Origin: Begonia masoniana
Lineage: Eukaryota; Streptophyta; Magnoliopsida; Cucurbitales; Begoniaceae
Reading direction: 5' to 3'
Assembly (NCBI GenBank): GCA_022432975.1
Contig: CM039503.1
Location: forward strand, 46,252,259 to 46,316,258
DNA length: 64,000 nt
Each line of letters opens with the position of its first letter. Position 1 is the first letter of the stretch. A program made the position numbers and the translations under genes. The notes under the pieces are model-generated. The model was not told where the DNA came from and did no database searches. It saw only the letters and a list, made by a program, of their open reading frames with translations. Positions 38,567 through 51,489 of the stretch are shown here, in pieces.

Positions 38567-39902
38567 TGTTGACTTAAATGGTGTTTTAAGTCTAAATTGT
38601 TTTTGATGATGTGTTTATATGATTAGCTTGTTAATTTGATTATGTGTAAGAAATGAGAATAATGAATTATGCATTTGTTTTTAATCTGTTGGAAATACCC
38701 TTAATAAGGGTATTTTAGTATCTAATGCATGTGATTAAGTGTACAGGGCTGAAATGTATTAAACGAAATAACTAAGTCCACCGGTCACAAAACGACAAGG
38801 CGGATGAGTAAATGGAATTACTCCACCGCCCACTAGACGACAAGGCGGATGAGTAAATGGAATTACTCCACCGCCCACTAGACGACAAGGCGGATGAGTA
38901 AATGGAATTAGTCCACCGCTCGCTAGACGACAAGGCGGATGAGCTAAAATGAAGAAGTCCACCGCTCACTAGACGACAAGGCGAATGAGTAAACCAAATT
39001 GGTCTTCCGGCCACTAAACGACAAAGGCGGATGAGTAAACCAAATTGCTCTTCCGGCCACAAAACGACAAAGGCGGATGACTTCAACAAATTACTCTTCT
39101 GGTCACTAAACGACAGAGGCGGAAGACAACTACGAATCAATCATCCGATGCCGGTTCAATGTTTTTCACTTGCATCATCTGATGGCGGTTCAAGACTACA
39201 AATGAGCTTTGTCTTCCGCCAGAATTCAAATAAACCGCGAAGCTACAGTGACGTCGTTTTCACGCTTTAACTTCAGAACATTTATGGCGACGACGACTTA
39301 CAACTATAATCGGCAACGGCTACCTGAAAATATACGAAAGCTCTCCAACGGTAACAAAGTTTCTATTATTGGACAAGGAGCATTGAAGTCAAGCCGATTC
39401 TGATGATAGAGTATTTAAGCCGAGGTTAGAGCACAAAGAAACAACTTTTGCAAATTTGAATACTGAACCCTAAGCTGCGAAAGTGATAATACTCTGTATT
39501 TTCTCTACATCTCTCAATCCGAACTTGAGATTCAATTACTGTGAGAGTGTAGTCTGTACTTAATTTTATAAACTCAAATCATTTGTAAAGGCAGTGGATT
39601 GACGCCCGTGAAGTTCAATCCAGATCTGTAAAGGCAGTTGATCGGAGCCCGGAATCCCGATCTGTGTATTCTCGTGAGGAGAAGGGTAAGGATCTTCAAG
39701 GGGTGAGCCTTGGAGCGTGGACGTAGGCAGTTTGGCCGAACCACGTAAAAATACTGGTGTCGAATTTCTCTCTCTCTCTCTTTACATTATTTGATTACTT
39801 GTGGTAAAACTATAAGCTTAATCAAGGGACAAATTAGGTTGACTCGTAATTAAAATTAAAAAGTCTAATTCACCCCCCCTCTTAGACAATACCGATCCTA
39901 CA
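38567..39902 (+). repeat. A 3' LTR
   Basis: 1336 bp, starts tgttgactta and ends tcctaca, directly before the gatac target duplication. The hairpin array lies at 38774-39131. Confidence 0.93.
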
Positions 39903-39913
39903 GATACTACAAT

Positions 39914-39925
39914 TGGTATCAGAGC
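39914..39925 (+). promoter_or_regulatory. B primer-binding site (tRNA-Met-i type)
   Basis: tggtatcagagc, two bases after the end of the split B 5' LTR (39911). Confidence 0.88.
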
Positions 39926-39980
39926 CTAAGTTGAATATTGTCATATTTGTGAGTTAGAAAAATATTGTGATAGATTTACA

Positions 39981-41534
39981 ATGACATTCAACACAAACAC
40001 TTCACACGTAGAGGGACAATCCACTTCTAGGCCACCTCTTTTTTACGGTAATGACTATGTATATTGGAAAGCTAGGATGAGTATTTTTATTCAAGCAATG
40101 GACTATGAATTATGGAGTATTATAGAAAATGATCCATTTAAAGCTATGAAAACTGAAAATGGTGTAAGTGTTCCAAAGCCGGTAAATGAATTAAATGATT
40201 CGGATAAACGCAATCTAAGTTTAAATACCAAAACAATAAACATCTTGTATTGTGCCTTAAATAGAGACGAATTTAATAGGGTACAAGGGTGTGATAGTGC
40301 ATTTGAGATTTGACGTTTACTTTAAATAACTCATGAAGGAACAAATCAAGTAAAGGAAAGTAAAATGAGTATGTTGGTGCACGAATATGAATTATTCTCT
40401 ATGGAAAATGATGAATCTATTAGTTCAATGTTTACTCGTTTTACTAACATTACTAATAGTTTGAAAGTACTTGGTAGAACGTATCCAAATGAAGAATTGG
40501 TAAGAAAGATTCTTAGGTGTCTACCAAGAGGATGACAACCCAAGGTGACAGCTATTCAAGAAGCTAGAGATCTCAAAGTCCTCAAGCTGGAAGAACTTAT
40601 TGGCTCTCTCATGACATATAAGATAATAATGAAAGCTAATGAGAAGGAAGATCTCAAAGAAAAGGAAGTCTCCAAGAGAAAAGACATTGCTCTCAAGGCC
40701 TCATCAAGTAAACCCGAAGAGTCTGAACAAGAAGAGGATGATGAGGAGATTTCATTTATAACGAGAAAATTCAGCAAATTTCTCTCACGGAAAAGGATGC
40801 AAGGTAGGAGATTCTCAAAGAGAGACAAGCCTCAAAAGGGTAAGGAGATCACTTGCTTTGAGTGCAGGAAGCTGGGTCACATCAAGGCTGAATGTCCTCA
40901 AGCCAAGAAGGGTCCCAAGCGATTCAAGAAGAGGGCAATGAAACTTACGTGGGATGATAGTGAAAGTGACACCTTCTCTGAAGACGAGGAAGTGGCCAAC
41001 TTGTGTTTCATGGCCAAGGAAAATGAGGTATGTGATTCTTCTAGTGATAGTGATAATGATGATGGCGATCTAATTGATACATTCAATGACTTAGTTAAAC
41101 AATATAACATGCTTAATTCTAAATACAACTTGTTAATGAAGAAAAATGCAAACTTGATCGAAAAGCATGCTAAGGAGAGTAACTTGCATGAAAAAGAAAT
41201 TGGTGAACTCAAGACTAAAAATGATAGGTTGAATGATATAGTCTTGAAATTTACTAATGGGAGCAAGAATTTGAATATGTTGCTAAGAAGCCAAAGAGTG
41301 ACTTTTGGTAAGGCGGGGTTAGGTTATGAAAAATCTAATAAAAAGAAAGTTTATAAGAATTTCTTTATTAGATCTTCTACTTGTCATGCATGTAATGAAG
41401 TAAGACATAAATCTTATGAATGCCCTTTTAAATTGAATAAAAATAAATAAAGTGACAAGTTACAATGGGTTCCTAAGGGAACCAAACCTAACTCTAGTAC
41501 CCAAAAGATTTGGGTACAAAAAAAAACTACTTGA
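39981..41534 (+). pseudogene. B Gag, broken
   Basis: ATG 39981. The same order as A: DYVYWKARMSIFIQ block, a TGA at 40312-40314 at the same codon as the first stop in A, further TAA/TGA stops near 40324 and 40533, zinc knuckle CFECRKLGHIKAEC, an acidic region, a second knuckle CHACNEVRHKSYEC, TAA at 41448-41450, and a final TGA at 41532-41534 after IWV. Confidence 0.85.
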
Positions 41535-41549
41535 TTATCTTTCTTGTAG

Positions 41550-44500
41550 GTTGAGAGTTCTCCCTTTAAGAATCAATGGTACTTTGATAGCGAATGCTCA
41601 AGGCATATAACAGGAGACTCAATGAAGTTTGTCTATGTCATCAAGAAGAAAGGAAACGTCACTTTTGGCGGGAATCAAAAAGGAAAAATTGTTGGCATCA
41701 GTAACATAGATAATAGCTCTAACCCTATTATTGAAAATGTGTTGTTAGTAGAAGGGTTAAAGCATAATTTACTTAGTATCAGTCAATTGTGTGATAAAGG
41801 ATATAAATTGATTTTTAAATCAAATTCATGCATAATTAAGGATAGCTCATCTAATAAAGTGTTGTTTAAAGGTTATAGAAGATAAAACGTATACATAATT
41901 GATTTAGATAATACTGAATGCTTTAATGAGAAATGCTTTGCTGTAAATCTGTTGATTGATAGTTGGACTTGGCATAGAAGATTAAGACACGTAGGTATGG
42001 ATACCTTAGCTAAGATCACTAAGAATAATCTAGTTAGAGACATTCCAAAAATATCCTTTGAGAGGATAAAGTTTGTGAAGCTTGCCAAATAGGCAAGCAA
42101 ATCAAAAGTTCCTTTGCATCAAAAAATACAATCTCTACATCCAAGCCCCTTCAACTACTTCACATGGACCTTTTCGGTCCTTCTAATGTGGCCAGTCTAG
42201 GGGGAAAACTCTATGCCTATGTTATAGTAGATGACTTGTCTAGGTTTACATTGGTGTTCTTCCTAAAGTCAAATGACGAAACATTCGACATCTTCTCTAG
42301 CTTTAGGAAAAGAGTTCAAAATGAAAAGAATATCACCATTATAGCTATTCGTAGTGATCATGGTGGAGAATTTGAGAATGAGCGATTTAAACTCTTGTGC
42401 CTCAAACTTAGAATTGAGCACAATTTCTCATCTCCTAGGACTCCTCAACAAAATGGTGTTGTTGAGAGGAAAAATAGGTCTCTTCAAGAGCTTGCTCGAA
42501 CCATGCTCAACGAGAACTCTCTTTCAAAATATTTTTGGGCAAAAGCTGTTTCCACAGCTTGCTATGTGCTAAACCGGGTCTCTATAAGACCGATTCTAGA
42601 GAAAACTCCCTATGAGTTATGGAACGGCAAGTCTCCTAGTGTCAAATACTTTAGAACTTTTGGTTGTAAGTGCTTCATCCTTAATACCAAGGATAACTTG
42701 GCCAAATTCGATTCTAAAACGGACATTGGAATCTTCATTGGTTATTCCTCCTCTCACAAAGCCTATAGAGTGTTCAACAAAAGGACTCTAGTAATTGAAG
42801 AATCCATGCATGTCAACTTTGATGAATCACCCCATCCCATCCCACAATCAATGTGGATGCAGATGATAAATTAGAAAAATAATTGGATTATCTCTCCTCA
42901 GACAAACCTAGTGAAGATATTCAAGGAGAAACTACCATAGAGCCTCCGTTAAACCCTTATGAATTAGCTCCAATAAAAGATGAAAATGATGATCTACCTA
43001 AGGATTGGAGATGTGTCAAAAATCATCCCATAGATGACATTCTAGGTGATCCTTCCTTAGGAGTCAAAACTAGAGTCTCTCTTAGGAATCTTTGTGCTAA
43101 TATTGCATTCATCTCTCAAATAGAACCTAAGAAATTTGAGGAAGCCGAGTTAAATAAAAATTAGATAGTAGCCATGCAAGAAGAGTTGAATTAATTTTAA
43201 AGGAACAATGTATGAGAACTTGTTCCAAGGCCTAAAGATCATCCAATTATATGAACCAAATGGGTTTTTAAAAATAAGTTGGATGAAAATGGAATAGTTG
43301 TTAGAAACAAGACTAGATTGGTTGTCCAGGGGTACAGCCAAGAAGAAGAGATAGATTTTAAGGAAACCTTTACTCCAGTAGCTCGCTTAGAGTCAATTAG
43401 GATTCTCTTAGCCTATGCTTGCTACAAGAACTTCACACTCTTTCAAATGGATGTAAAGAGTGCTTTTCTAAATGGATATATCATGGAAGAAGTTTATGTA
43501 GAGCAACCCGTTGGTTTCGAAGCTTATTACAAGCTTGATCATGTGTTCAGGCTCAAGAAAGCTCCATATAGACTTAAGCAAGCTCCTAAAACTTGGTATG
43601 ATAGGTTGAAGAATTTCCTTGAGGAAAGAAAGTTCAAAAAGGGTAAAACCGATTCAACTCTATTTACTATGCAAAAGGACAAAGACATACTCATTGTGCA
43701 GATCTATGTTGATGATATTGTATTCGGTTTAACGAATGTCTCACTGTGTGATGAATTTTCCTCCCTAATGCAAAGTGAATTTGAGATGAGTATGATGGGG
43801 GAGTTAAAATTCTTCCTAGGTTTTCAGATTAGTCAAAATCCAAATGGTATTTTTTTCTGTCAAGAAAAATATATTAAAGAGCTCTTAAAGAGATTTGGAC
43901 TGAGTTCTTCTAAGCTAGCTAGAACCCCAATGAGCACCACTACAAAATTGGACAAAGATGAAAATGGGTTAAGTGTGGATATTAAGAAATATCGAGGAAT
44001 GATTGGTTCACTTCTATACTTAACCGCTAGTAGACCTGATATTCTGTTTAGTGTGTGCTTATGTGCTAGATTCCAAGCCTCTCCTAAAGAATCTCACTTA
44101 AATAGAGTTAAAAGAATATTCAGATACCTAAGTTGAACTTATAATTTAGGATTGTAGTATCCAAAAGGTACATCATTCAATCTTGTAGGATATTCTGGTT
44201 CTGATTATGCTGGATGTCTTATAGATAGGAAGAGCACTAGTGGAACGTGACAATTCTTAGGAGAATCACTTGTCTCTTGGTACTCCAAAAAGCAAAATTC
44301 TGTGGCACTTTCAACAGCCGAAAGTGAATACATTGCTGCCGGTAGTCATTGTTTACAAATGCTTTGCATGAAACAAACTCTAGAAGACTATAATCTGCTC
44401 TATGATAGGATTCCAATTAGATATGATAATACAAATGCCATAAACATCTCAAAGAACCCTATTCAACATTCTAGGACAAAACACATAGAGATTAGATGTC

Positions 44501-44655
44501 ACTTCATTCAAGATCACGTTCAAAAAGGTGATATCAATTTGGAATTCGTAAACTCATCCGATCAATTAGCTGACATCTTCACAAAACTTTTAGATGAGAA
44601 GGCTTTTAATAATATTCGAATTCATTTAGGTATTATTAGGAGTGAAAAACCTTAA
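41550..44655 (+). pseudogene. B Pol, broken
   Basis: Protease WYFDSECSRHITG (DSG changed to DSE), pre-integrase WHRRLRHVGMDTL, integrase core 42164-42840 with PQQNGVVERKN, RT 43279-44136 with [10 protein letters not shown], RNase H with STAESEYIA and YDNTNAI, ending at 44655. Stops lie at about 41883, near 42870, 43161, 43192, near 44134 and elsewhere, and there is one frame change near 42090. Non-functional. Confidence 0.88.
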
Positions 44656-44952
44656 ACGGTCGATATCATGTGTTTGTAAAAAAATTATATCTCTCTAGAA
44701 TGAACGGTTGAAAAATTGAGGTTTTCTGACGTATATCGACCGTGTCAATATATGAAGCGGATGATATGGGGAACGGTCGATATACACATCGGACAATTTT
44801 TGTTCTTAAATCCTTTAAATTAGCATTCGGATTATAGAAACCCTACTTATCGTCCAGAACGCGCAAAACTTTCAAAAACCTCTCATCTTCTCTTGTCTCT
44901 CCGGCGATTATTTCACTCGTCTCCAGTCACCTCTCTTATTTCTGCTCAATAA

Positions 44953-46919
44953 ATGACATCCTCCTCCAACGCCGGATTAACTTTTTCAAGGAAGAAGCAG
45001 AAGAGTACACAACAAATGGATTTTTCACCTATCGTGCAACCTCCTCCTCTTTAATGGCCTTCTCCGCAGTTTCTCAATGAAGCTGCATTTAAAAGGTACT
45101 ATGAAGATTTTGAAGAGAAGCCTCTCATTAGAAGTAGATGAGTTGTGTTTAAAGACCTTTATGGGTTACATCTGGAGAAGTCTCTCCATGAAATGAGGTT
45201 ATTAAGTCTGTTTGAACTAGGCACTTCTTAATGCGAAACCTCAATTAGAATGTTTTATGCAAATCTAGAACACTCCTCAACGCCTCTTGTTATCCGTAGC
45301 TATGTGTATGGAAGGCACATAGAGCTGACACAAGAAAAGATTCATGAATTGCTCAATTGTGAATTTCTAAATGATATGCCCAAATATTTTGAGATTTTCA
45401 AGCATCCTCCTTTCGTTGGAAAATCCAAGGATCCAAACAACACTTCCCTGAGGCTCAAGAGCAAGGATTTGAATATTAGGGCCAGAGTCTTTCATCAGAT
45501 GATCAATTATAACATCCTTCCCAGAGGTGGCCATCGAGACCACGTCAGTGGCATGGATCTCTTCATTCTTTACAGGTTCTTCCGTAAAAAACCATTTCAC
45601 ATTGGGAGCATAATTGTGAAACGGATGCTTCAAGTTGTCAAAATTGCATCTAAATCTCTTCCATACAATCTTCTCCTAATGAAGATCTTTCATAGATTTG
45701 GTGTTCAATTGCCGGCTGAAGACGAGCCAATTTTGTTGAAGAACACTGATCATTTTTCTACTTCCACCTTGCTGAGAATGGAAAATGTAAGAAATAAGCA
45801 AGGTGCTTTATATGACAAAGAGACATAGGGAGGTGTTTCAAAAAGCAATGTCTTTCAGGCTATTCCTGAACGTCGAAAGATGCGAAGAGTGCTCTTGGAG
45901 GAGGAAGAAGAGTCTGATCCTCATGAAGAGTCTTATATTCCTTCTTTTGATCCTCCTTAGATTCAAGGGTCTCACATTTCAGCTCTTCCAACTTGCTCGG
46001 ACTTTCATGATCAAAATTTCCTACTTGATCCTCCAGAAGTTCAAGCCACTGCTCTTCCACATCCCTCCATTCCAAATCCTGCTTCTTTGCCAACACACGC
46101 TCCTGACTTGTCAGCTCATGTTCCTCCTCAAACTCAAGGTAGTCCCAATCTTCCTATGAGGAATTCTATTTTTGAGAAACAATATCATGAGCTTAGGGCG
46201 TGTATAGAAAGCCTTGGGACAGCCATCGAATCCTTTCAGTCCCTTTATATTGCCCGACAAGATCATTTTGAAGCTTTCCTTCTGTCAAGACAAGAACACT
46301 TTGAAGCCTCCTGCCTCTCACAGATCCGACAACTTGAAGTCACCACCCTCTCTCGGTATGATCATTTCACATCTGCTATTCAAGGACTTCACGATCGTAT
46401 TGATCAAGTGGAACAAGAACAAAGTAAAGCTATTGACGATGTCACCTCTTCCATTAGATTCAATACAAGTCATTTGGCAGATCAAATACGACGGGAGTCT
46501 GACCAAGTTATCACTCACATTGGATATCTTAGCACACATTTGGCTAGCAGTGATAGTGAGCCCACTCCTGTGGATGAAGGTTTGGCCGAAGGTGGTGAGG
46601 ATCATGAGGAAGTTTGTCCAGCTTCTCCAGCTGCTCCTTCAGGTGATGAGCCTTTGGCTGCCTCTCTCAGTGCTGTTGGAGATGCTGTTGCTCCAGTTGC
46701 TGTTGTTTGTGAGGACGAGCCATTCATTGATCCAGCTGATGGTATTGCTGGTTCTGATGATATTGTCATGACTGAATCTGTTGATGAGCTAGAGCCTTAT
46801 GCTGGTGTTCCAATGGCAGAAGTAGGGGATGCAGGAGATGCAAATAATGGAGAAAGAATTCCTCTTGTTTCTCCTGCTGCCACTGTTCCAGATGTGCGAG
46901 GGATTTCTACGCACGCATG
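44953..46919 (+). pseudogene. B env-like gene, broken
   Basis: Starts at ATG 44953 with a short basic N-terminus. Stops interrupt at about 45052, 45138 and 45229. An open stretch 45250-45828 carries the PF20167-like domain (SIRMFYANLE, RARVFHQMINYNILPRGGHRD, LPYNLLLMKIF). After a stop and frame change, 46087-46920 encodes a coiled-coil-like segment with repeated DHFEAFLLSRQEHFEA units and an acidic, Ala/Pro/Val-rich tail. Same layout as the intact A protein. Confidence 0.82.
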
Positions 46920-47230
46920 AACTAGGATGTTGTTTCTTCCGATGTGTAATCAATTCCTTCATTCTACACTATGTCTCGATTAGATAGTTTAGCAACTTAG
47001 GACTATCTTAGGACTAGTTTAGCGCTTTGTATTCTTATCCCTATTTATTCCTCACACTTGTGTATATTACACTGATTGTTTATATATATTTTTTAATAAT
47101 GTCAAAAGGGGAGAAAAATATGCTACAGTTAGTTGAATGCATAGAGTATGGGGGATTATATATTATTAATTGGGAAAAACAGAATAGCATGGGGGAGTAT
47201 ATATTTAATCATTTTATATTTGTCATCGTA
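46920..47230 (+). other. B 3' untranslated region with PPT-like repeats
   Basis: AT-rich, non-coding. Purine motifs gggggatt (47150), gggggagt (47191) and aaaaggggaga (47104) precede the true PPT, like the equivalent region of A. Confidence 0.55.
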
Positions 47231-47244
47231 AAAAAGGGGGAGAT
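47231..47244 (+). promoter_or_regulatory. B polypurine tract
   Basis: aaaaaaggggg followed by agat, directly before the 3' LTR. Confidence 0.88.
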
Positions 47245-48339
47245 TGTTAACTTAAAATATGTTTAAGTTTAACTATGTTTTTGATGATTGTGATTAACGT
47301 GAAAAATATAAATTGATAATTATAAGAAATGAGTTATATTATTAATTACTGCATTTAATTGGAAATGCCCTTTTACAAAGGGTATTATGTTTTTCTAACG
47401 TTTTTGATCAAGTGTTGTTAGTCAAGACTGGTACATGCATAATGTTAACCGGGCGTATAAGTTTTCTGCCAAAAGAAGCATCGACCACTGTCAAAGCAGA
47501 TTTGAATGTCATCCGCCAGATATATCAACCGGACAAAGCAAAGTCGACCGATGGCAGAACCAATTGAATATCGACTGATACACTAAAGCCAGAAGTCGTC
47601 TGTGGGAATTATGTCAACCGAATTTTGAAGTCTACCGAAATCAATGACGACCAAAATCAAGAAGTCTTCTGTAAGATCAATGTCAACCGAACTAAGTTTT
47701 CGTCCACTAGGATAACATCATCCGAATCAAGAAGTCTTCCGCCGCGAGTAATATCGATCACCAACCACAACGGCTAGCTTTCTATGTACGAATTCTTCAA
47801 CGGTCATATTTTTAGTATGGAAACAAGGAGTCATCTGAATGTGAAGCAGATTACGGACACGAGTTTTAATAGACGATTGAAGCTTGGGAGAACAACTTTT
47901 TGCCAACTTGAACAATCCTCTCTCAACTCTCATGAACTCAAGTTTGTAATACTCTTCGACTCTCTACACCTCTCTACATCTAAACTTGAGATTTTGCTTT
48001 TTGAGAGAGTGTAGATTTGTGCTTTATATTTTTTAACATTGTAAAACTTGAAGACAGTGGATTGACGCCCGTGAATTTCGATCAAGAAATCTCGTTGAGG
48101 AGAAGAAAATGATTTTCAAGTTGAAATCCTTGAAGCGTGGACGTAGGCAAGGTTGGCCGAATCACGTAAAAATATCGGTGTCAATCTCTTTCTCTTACTC
48201 TTACTTTTAAGTGTTTGTTAGTAATTGCACACAAAGAGAAAATATAAGATAAAACTAATTTGCATTGTTAAAAACGATTAGGTTAAGAAATTTCTATTCA
48301 CCTCTCTCTCTCTCTCTCTCAGACAATCACGATTCTACT
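47245..48339 (+). repeat. B 3' LTR
   Basis: 1095 bp, starts tgttaactta; the end gattctact corresponds to gatactaca of the 5' LTR, so the terminal ca is mutated. A CT repeat (48301-48320) replaces the C-tract. Confidence 0.85.
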
Positions 48340-51195
48340 AAGGAGACCATTCTTGTTATTATTTCAACTACTTTGACAACCATGGAAGAGAAAAAATTAC
48401 TTCAAGTATTGAGAACTTACAAACAAGCTTTAGCATGGAAACTTAGAGACATTAAGGGGATTAGTCCTAGTATTTGTATGCACAAGATACTCCTAGAAGA
48501 TGGATACTGTGCATCTATAGAGCAACAGAAAAAATTGAATCCAGTAATGAAAGAAGTTGTAAAGAAGGAAATTCTCAAATGGTAGGATGCCGTAATTATT
48601 TACCCAATTTTAGATAGCTCATGGATTAGCCCAGTTCAATGTGTTCCAAAGAAAGGTTGGATAACAGTTATGTGCAATGAAAAGAATGAGTTGATTTCAA
48701 CGAGGACAGTAATAGTAAGGAGAATTTGTATGGATTACCTGAAATTAAACAAGTTCACACGTAAAGATCATTTCCCGATACCGTTTATTGATCAAATGCT
48801 AGACAGGTTAGATGGTAAACAATTTTATTGTTTTCTTGATGAGTATTCAGGTTATAATCAAATCACGATTGCACCCGAAGATCAAGAGAAAACTATGTTT
48901 ACATGTTCTTATGGAACTTTTGCATTTCAGCGAATGCCTTTTGGATTGTGCAATGCTCCAACATCTTTCCCACATTGCATGATGGCTATATTTTCAGACA
49001 TGGTCGAAGAATGTTTGGAGATTTTTATGGATGATTTCTCTATTGTTGGAGAGTCTTTTGAAACATGCTTTGAAAAATTTGGAGCGAGTTTTGAATAGAT
49101 GCCTGGAGACGAACTTGGTGCTAAATTGGGAGAAATGTCATTTTATGGTTCCCGAGGGGATAGTATTGAGCATCGAGTCTCAGAAAATGGTAAAAGTGGA
49201 TAAAACGAAAGTAGAAATCATTGAGAATTTACCTCCACCAAATTCAATAAAGGAGATTCGAAGTTTTTTAGGCCATACAGGATTTTATCGTTGTTTCATC
49301 AAGGACTTCTAAAAAATCTCTAAACCCTTATGCATGCTACTGGAACAGAATGCTTCATTCAACTTTGACAAAGACTGTTTGGAAGCTTTTAATGTGTTGA
49401 AGCAGAAATTAATAATTGCGACTGTGATAGTGGCACCCGACTGGTCTATGCCATTTATTCTGATGTGCGATGCCAGCGATTATACTGTGGGAGTAGTGTT
49501 TGGACAGAAGAAAGATAAAGTATTCAATTCCATTTACTGTGCCAGCAAAACTCTCAATGATGCTCAGAAAAACTACACAACTACTGAGAAATAGTTACTC
49601 GCAGTAGTATTTACTTTTGATAAATTCAGAGCTTAATTGATAGAAACAAAGGTGATTGTGTACACTAATCATGCAGCTATCAAGTATCTGGTTATGAAAA
49701 AGGATGCTAAACCAAGACTAATTCATTGGGTACTACTTCTTCAAGAATTTGATTTGGAAATCTGCGATAGAAAAGTCTGCGAGAACCAAGTTGCAAATCA
49801 TTTATCTCGTCTGGAAAATATGAGCGAACAGCAACATGGAGAAAACATAAAAGAAACATTTCCAGATGAACAGATGTTAAAAATGGATGTATCTTCAGTT
49901 CCATGGTATGCAGATTTTGTCAACTACATTGTAAGTGACATCATTCTTCTTGACATGCAATATCAGCAAAGAAATTTTTTTTTTGAAAGATGTGAAACAA
50001 TATTTTTGGAATGAACCTTTCCTCTTTAAACAAAACACTGACCAACTGTTGAAGAGATGTTTTCCGGAGGAAGAAATGGATTCAATGCTACAGCAATGCC
50101 ATGCAGCACCATATGGAGGTCATTATGGAGGTACGCGCACAGCTGCGAAAATTCTGTAATCAATTTTGTACTGGCCCACTCTTTTTAAGGATGCCAAATA
50201 CTTTTGTGAATGGTTGTGACAGGTGTCAAAAGGTAGGAAATATTACTCGAAAACATGACCTACCACTTAATAATATTATGGAGATCGAAATATTTGACGT
50301 ATGAGGGATTGATTTCATGGGACCATTTCTAACATCTTTTGCTAATCAGTATATCCTCTTGGCTGTAGACTATGTTTCAAAGTGGGTAGAAGCAGTGGCG
50401 TTGCCAAACAATGAAGAAAATGGTGTTCTAAAATTTCTACAAAAAAATATCTTCACAAGATTTGGAACATCTAGAGCAATTATTAGCGATGGAGGATCTC
50501 ACTTCTGCAATAGATCTTTCAATGGATTATTAAGCAAATATGGAGTCAGATATAAGGTGACCACAACATATTACCCACAAAGTAATGACCAAGCGAAGGT
50601 TTCTAATAGAGATATAAAAAGAATTCTGGAAAAAGTAGTGAATCCCAATAGGAAGGATTGGTCTCAAAAACTAGATGATGCATTGTGAGTGTACAAAACA
50701 GCTTATAAAACCCCCTGGGCACTACTCCATACAATTTGATTTATGAAAAAACCTGCCACTTACCTGTGGAACTTGAACAAAAAGATTACTGGGCAATTAA
50801 GACATTAAATTTAGATTTACATTGGGCAAGAAGAAATCGATTTTTACAGCTGAAAGAATTGGTAGAACTGAGGATGAGTGCTTATGAGAATGCTAGAATT
50901 TACAAAGAAAAAGTAAAAAAATAACATGACAGAAAGATACAACAGCAAGTTTTTGAAAAAGGTTAAACATTTTTACTTTTTAATTCGAAATTGAAGTTTT
51001 TTTCCAGGGAAGTTAAAATCTCGGTGGTCTGGCCCTTTTGAAGTGATAGAAGTTTATCCATATGACACTCTAGAATTACGAGATAAAAAAAGCAGTCAAA
51101 GTTTTAAGGTCAATGGCCAAAGAGTGAAGCTATATCTTGGAGAAAAATTGAGAAAAATTACGTCAATTTCTCTAGAGGACAGAAAAGCAACATGA
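48340..51195 (+). pseudogene. C Pol: RT, RNase H, integrase, broken
   Basis: RT with MPFGLCNAPTSF and FMDDFSIVG (about 48946-49045), connection LPPPNSIKEIRSFLGHTGFYRCFIKDF, RNase H with MCDASDYTVG and QKNYTTTEK, linker with [12 protein letters not shown], integrase zinc finger with YGGHYGGTRTAAKIL and CDRCQKVGN, core with [16 protein letters not shown] and YYPQSN, then YEKTCHLPVELE and a GKLKSRWSGPF block. Many single-base lesions: stops at about 48583, 49309, 49592, 49634, 50156, 50302 and 50686, and frame changes near 49080, 49960 and 50735. The order RT-RH-INT marks Ty3/gypsy; the motifs fit Athila/Tat. Confidence 0.88.
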
Positions 51196-51229
51196 GTATG
51201 GGAAAGTCAGGCCGAAGACTTAAAAATCA

Positions 51230-51254
51230 AGCGCTTATTGGGAGGCAACCCAAT
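51230..51254 (+). promoter_or_regulatory. post-pol hairpin of C with loop AGGCAA
   Basis: caagcgctt is followed by ATTGGG-AGGCAA-CCCAAT, a 6-bp perfect stem. Element G has the same flank and loop with the stem GGTGGG/CCCACC. Confidence 0.75.
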
Positions 51255-51489
51255 TTTTGATATCCTTTTGTTTCTTTTAAGTTTTGCTAAAAATAATGTT
51301 AATACTACAATGTTTGCAGTAGCAAAAAAAAAAGAAAAAAAGAATGAAGAGTGAAATAAATAGAATCAAATAATTAGTTTTATCTAGTTATTCAATTTTA
51401 TTTCACCGCCCAAATTTCACCAATTTTCAATAGTTTTTCGATTCAAATTTCCTTTTTTTTTTCCTATAACTGCTACAACAATTCTTCAA

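Larger units (their letters stand above)
29711..39902 (+). mobile_element. Sirevirus A (Ty1/copia) with env-like ORF, nearly complete
   Basis: 10.2 kb with LTRs of 1334 and 1336 bp, a perfect 5-bp target duplication gatac (29706-29710 and 39903-39907), Met-type PBS, gag, pol, env-like gene and PPT. By eye the LTRs differ at roughly twenty sites, mostly transitions, so it is fairly young. Gag and pol are nonetheless broken by several stops and two frame changes, while the env-like frame is open throughout. It is inserted four bases from the end of the 5' LTR of the related element B. Confidence 0.93.
28631..48339 (+). mobile_element. Sirevirus B (Ty1/copia), interrupted by A
   Basis: 5' LTR 28631-29710 plus 39908-39911 (split by A), PBS 39914-39925, gag, pol, env-like gene, PPT 47231-47244, 3' LTR 47245-48339. 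It lies in the pol of C with target bases acgga (28626-28630) and aagga (48340-48344), one mismatch. The 3' LTR ends in ct rather than ca. Every ORF carries several stops, and the two LTRs differ much more than those of A, so B is older. Confidence 0.88.

Noticed and set aside
50960..51009. Short GT..AG segment with a T-rich tract inside C pol
   Set aside because: The segment can be read as the expected coding block (FNS.LK.F before GKLKSRWSGPF) with a frame lesion, so it is not an intron.
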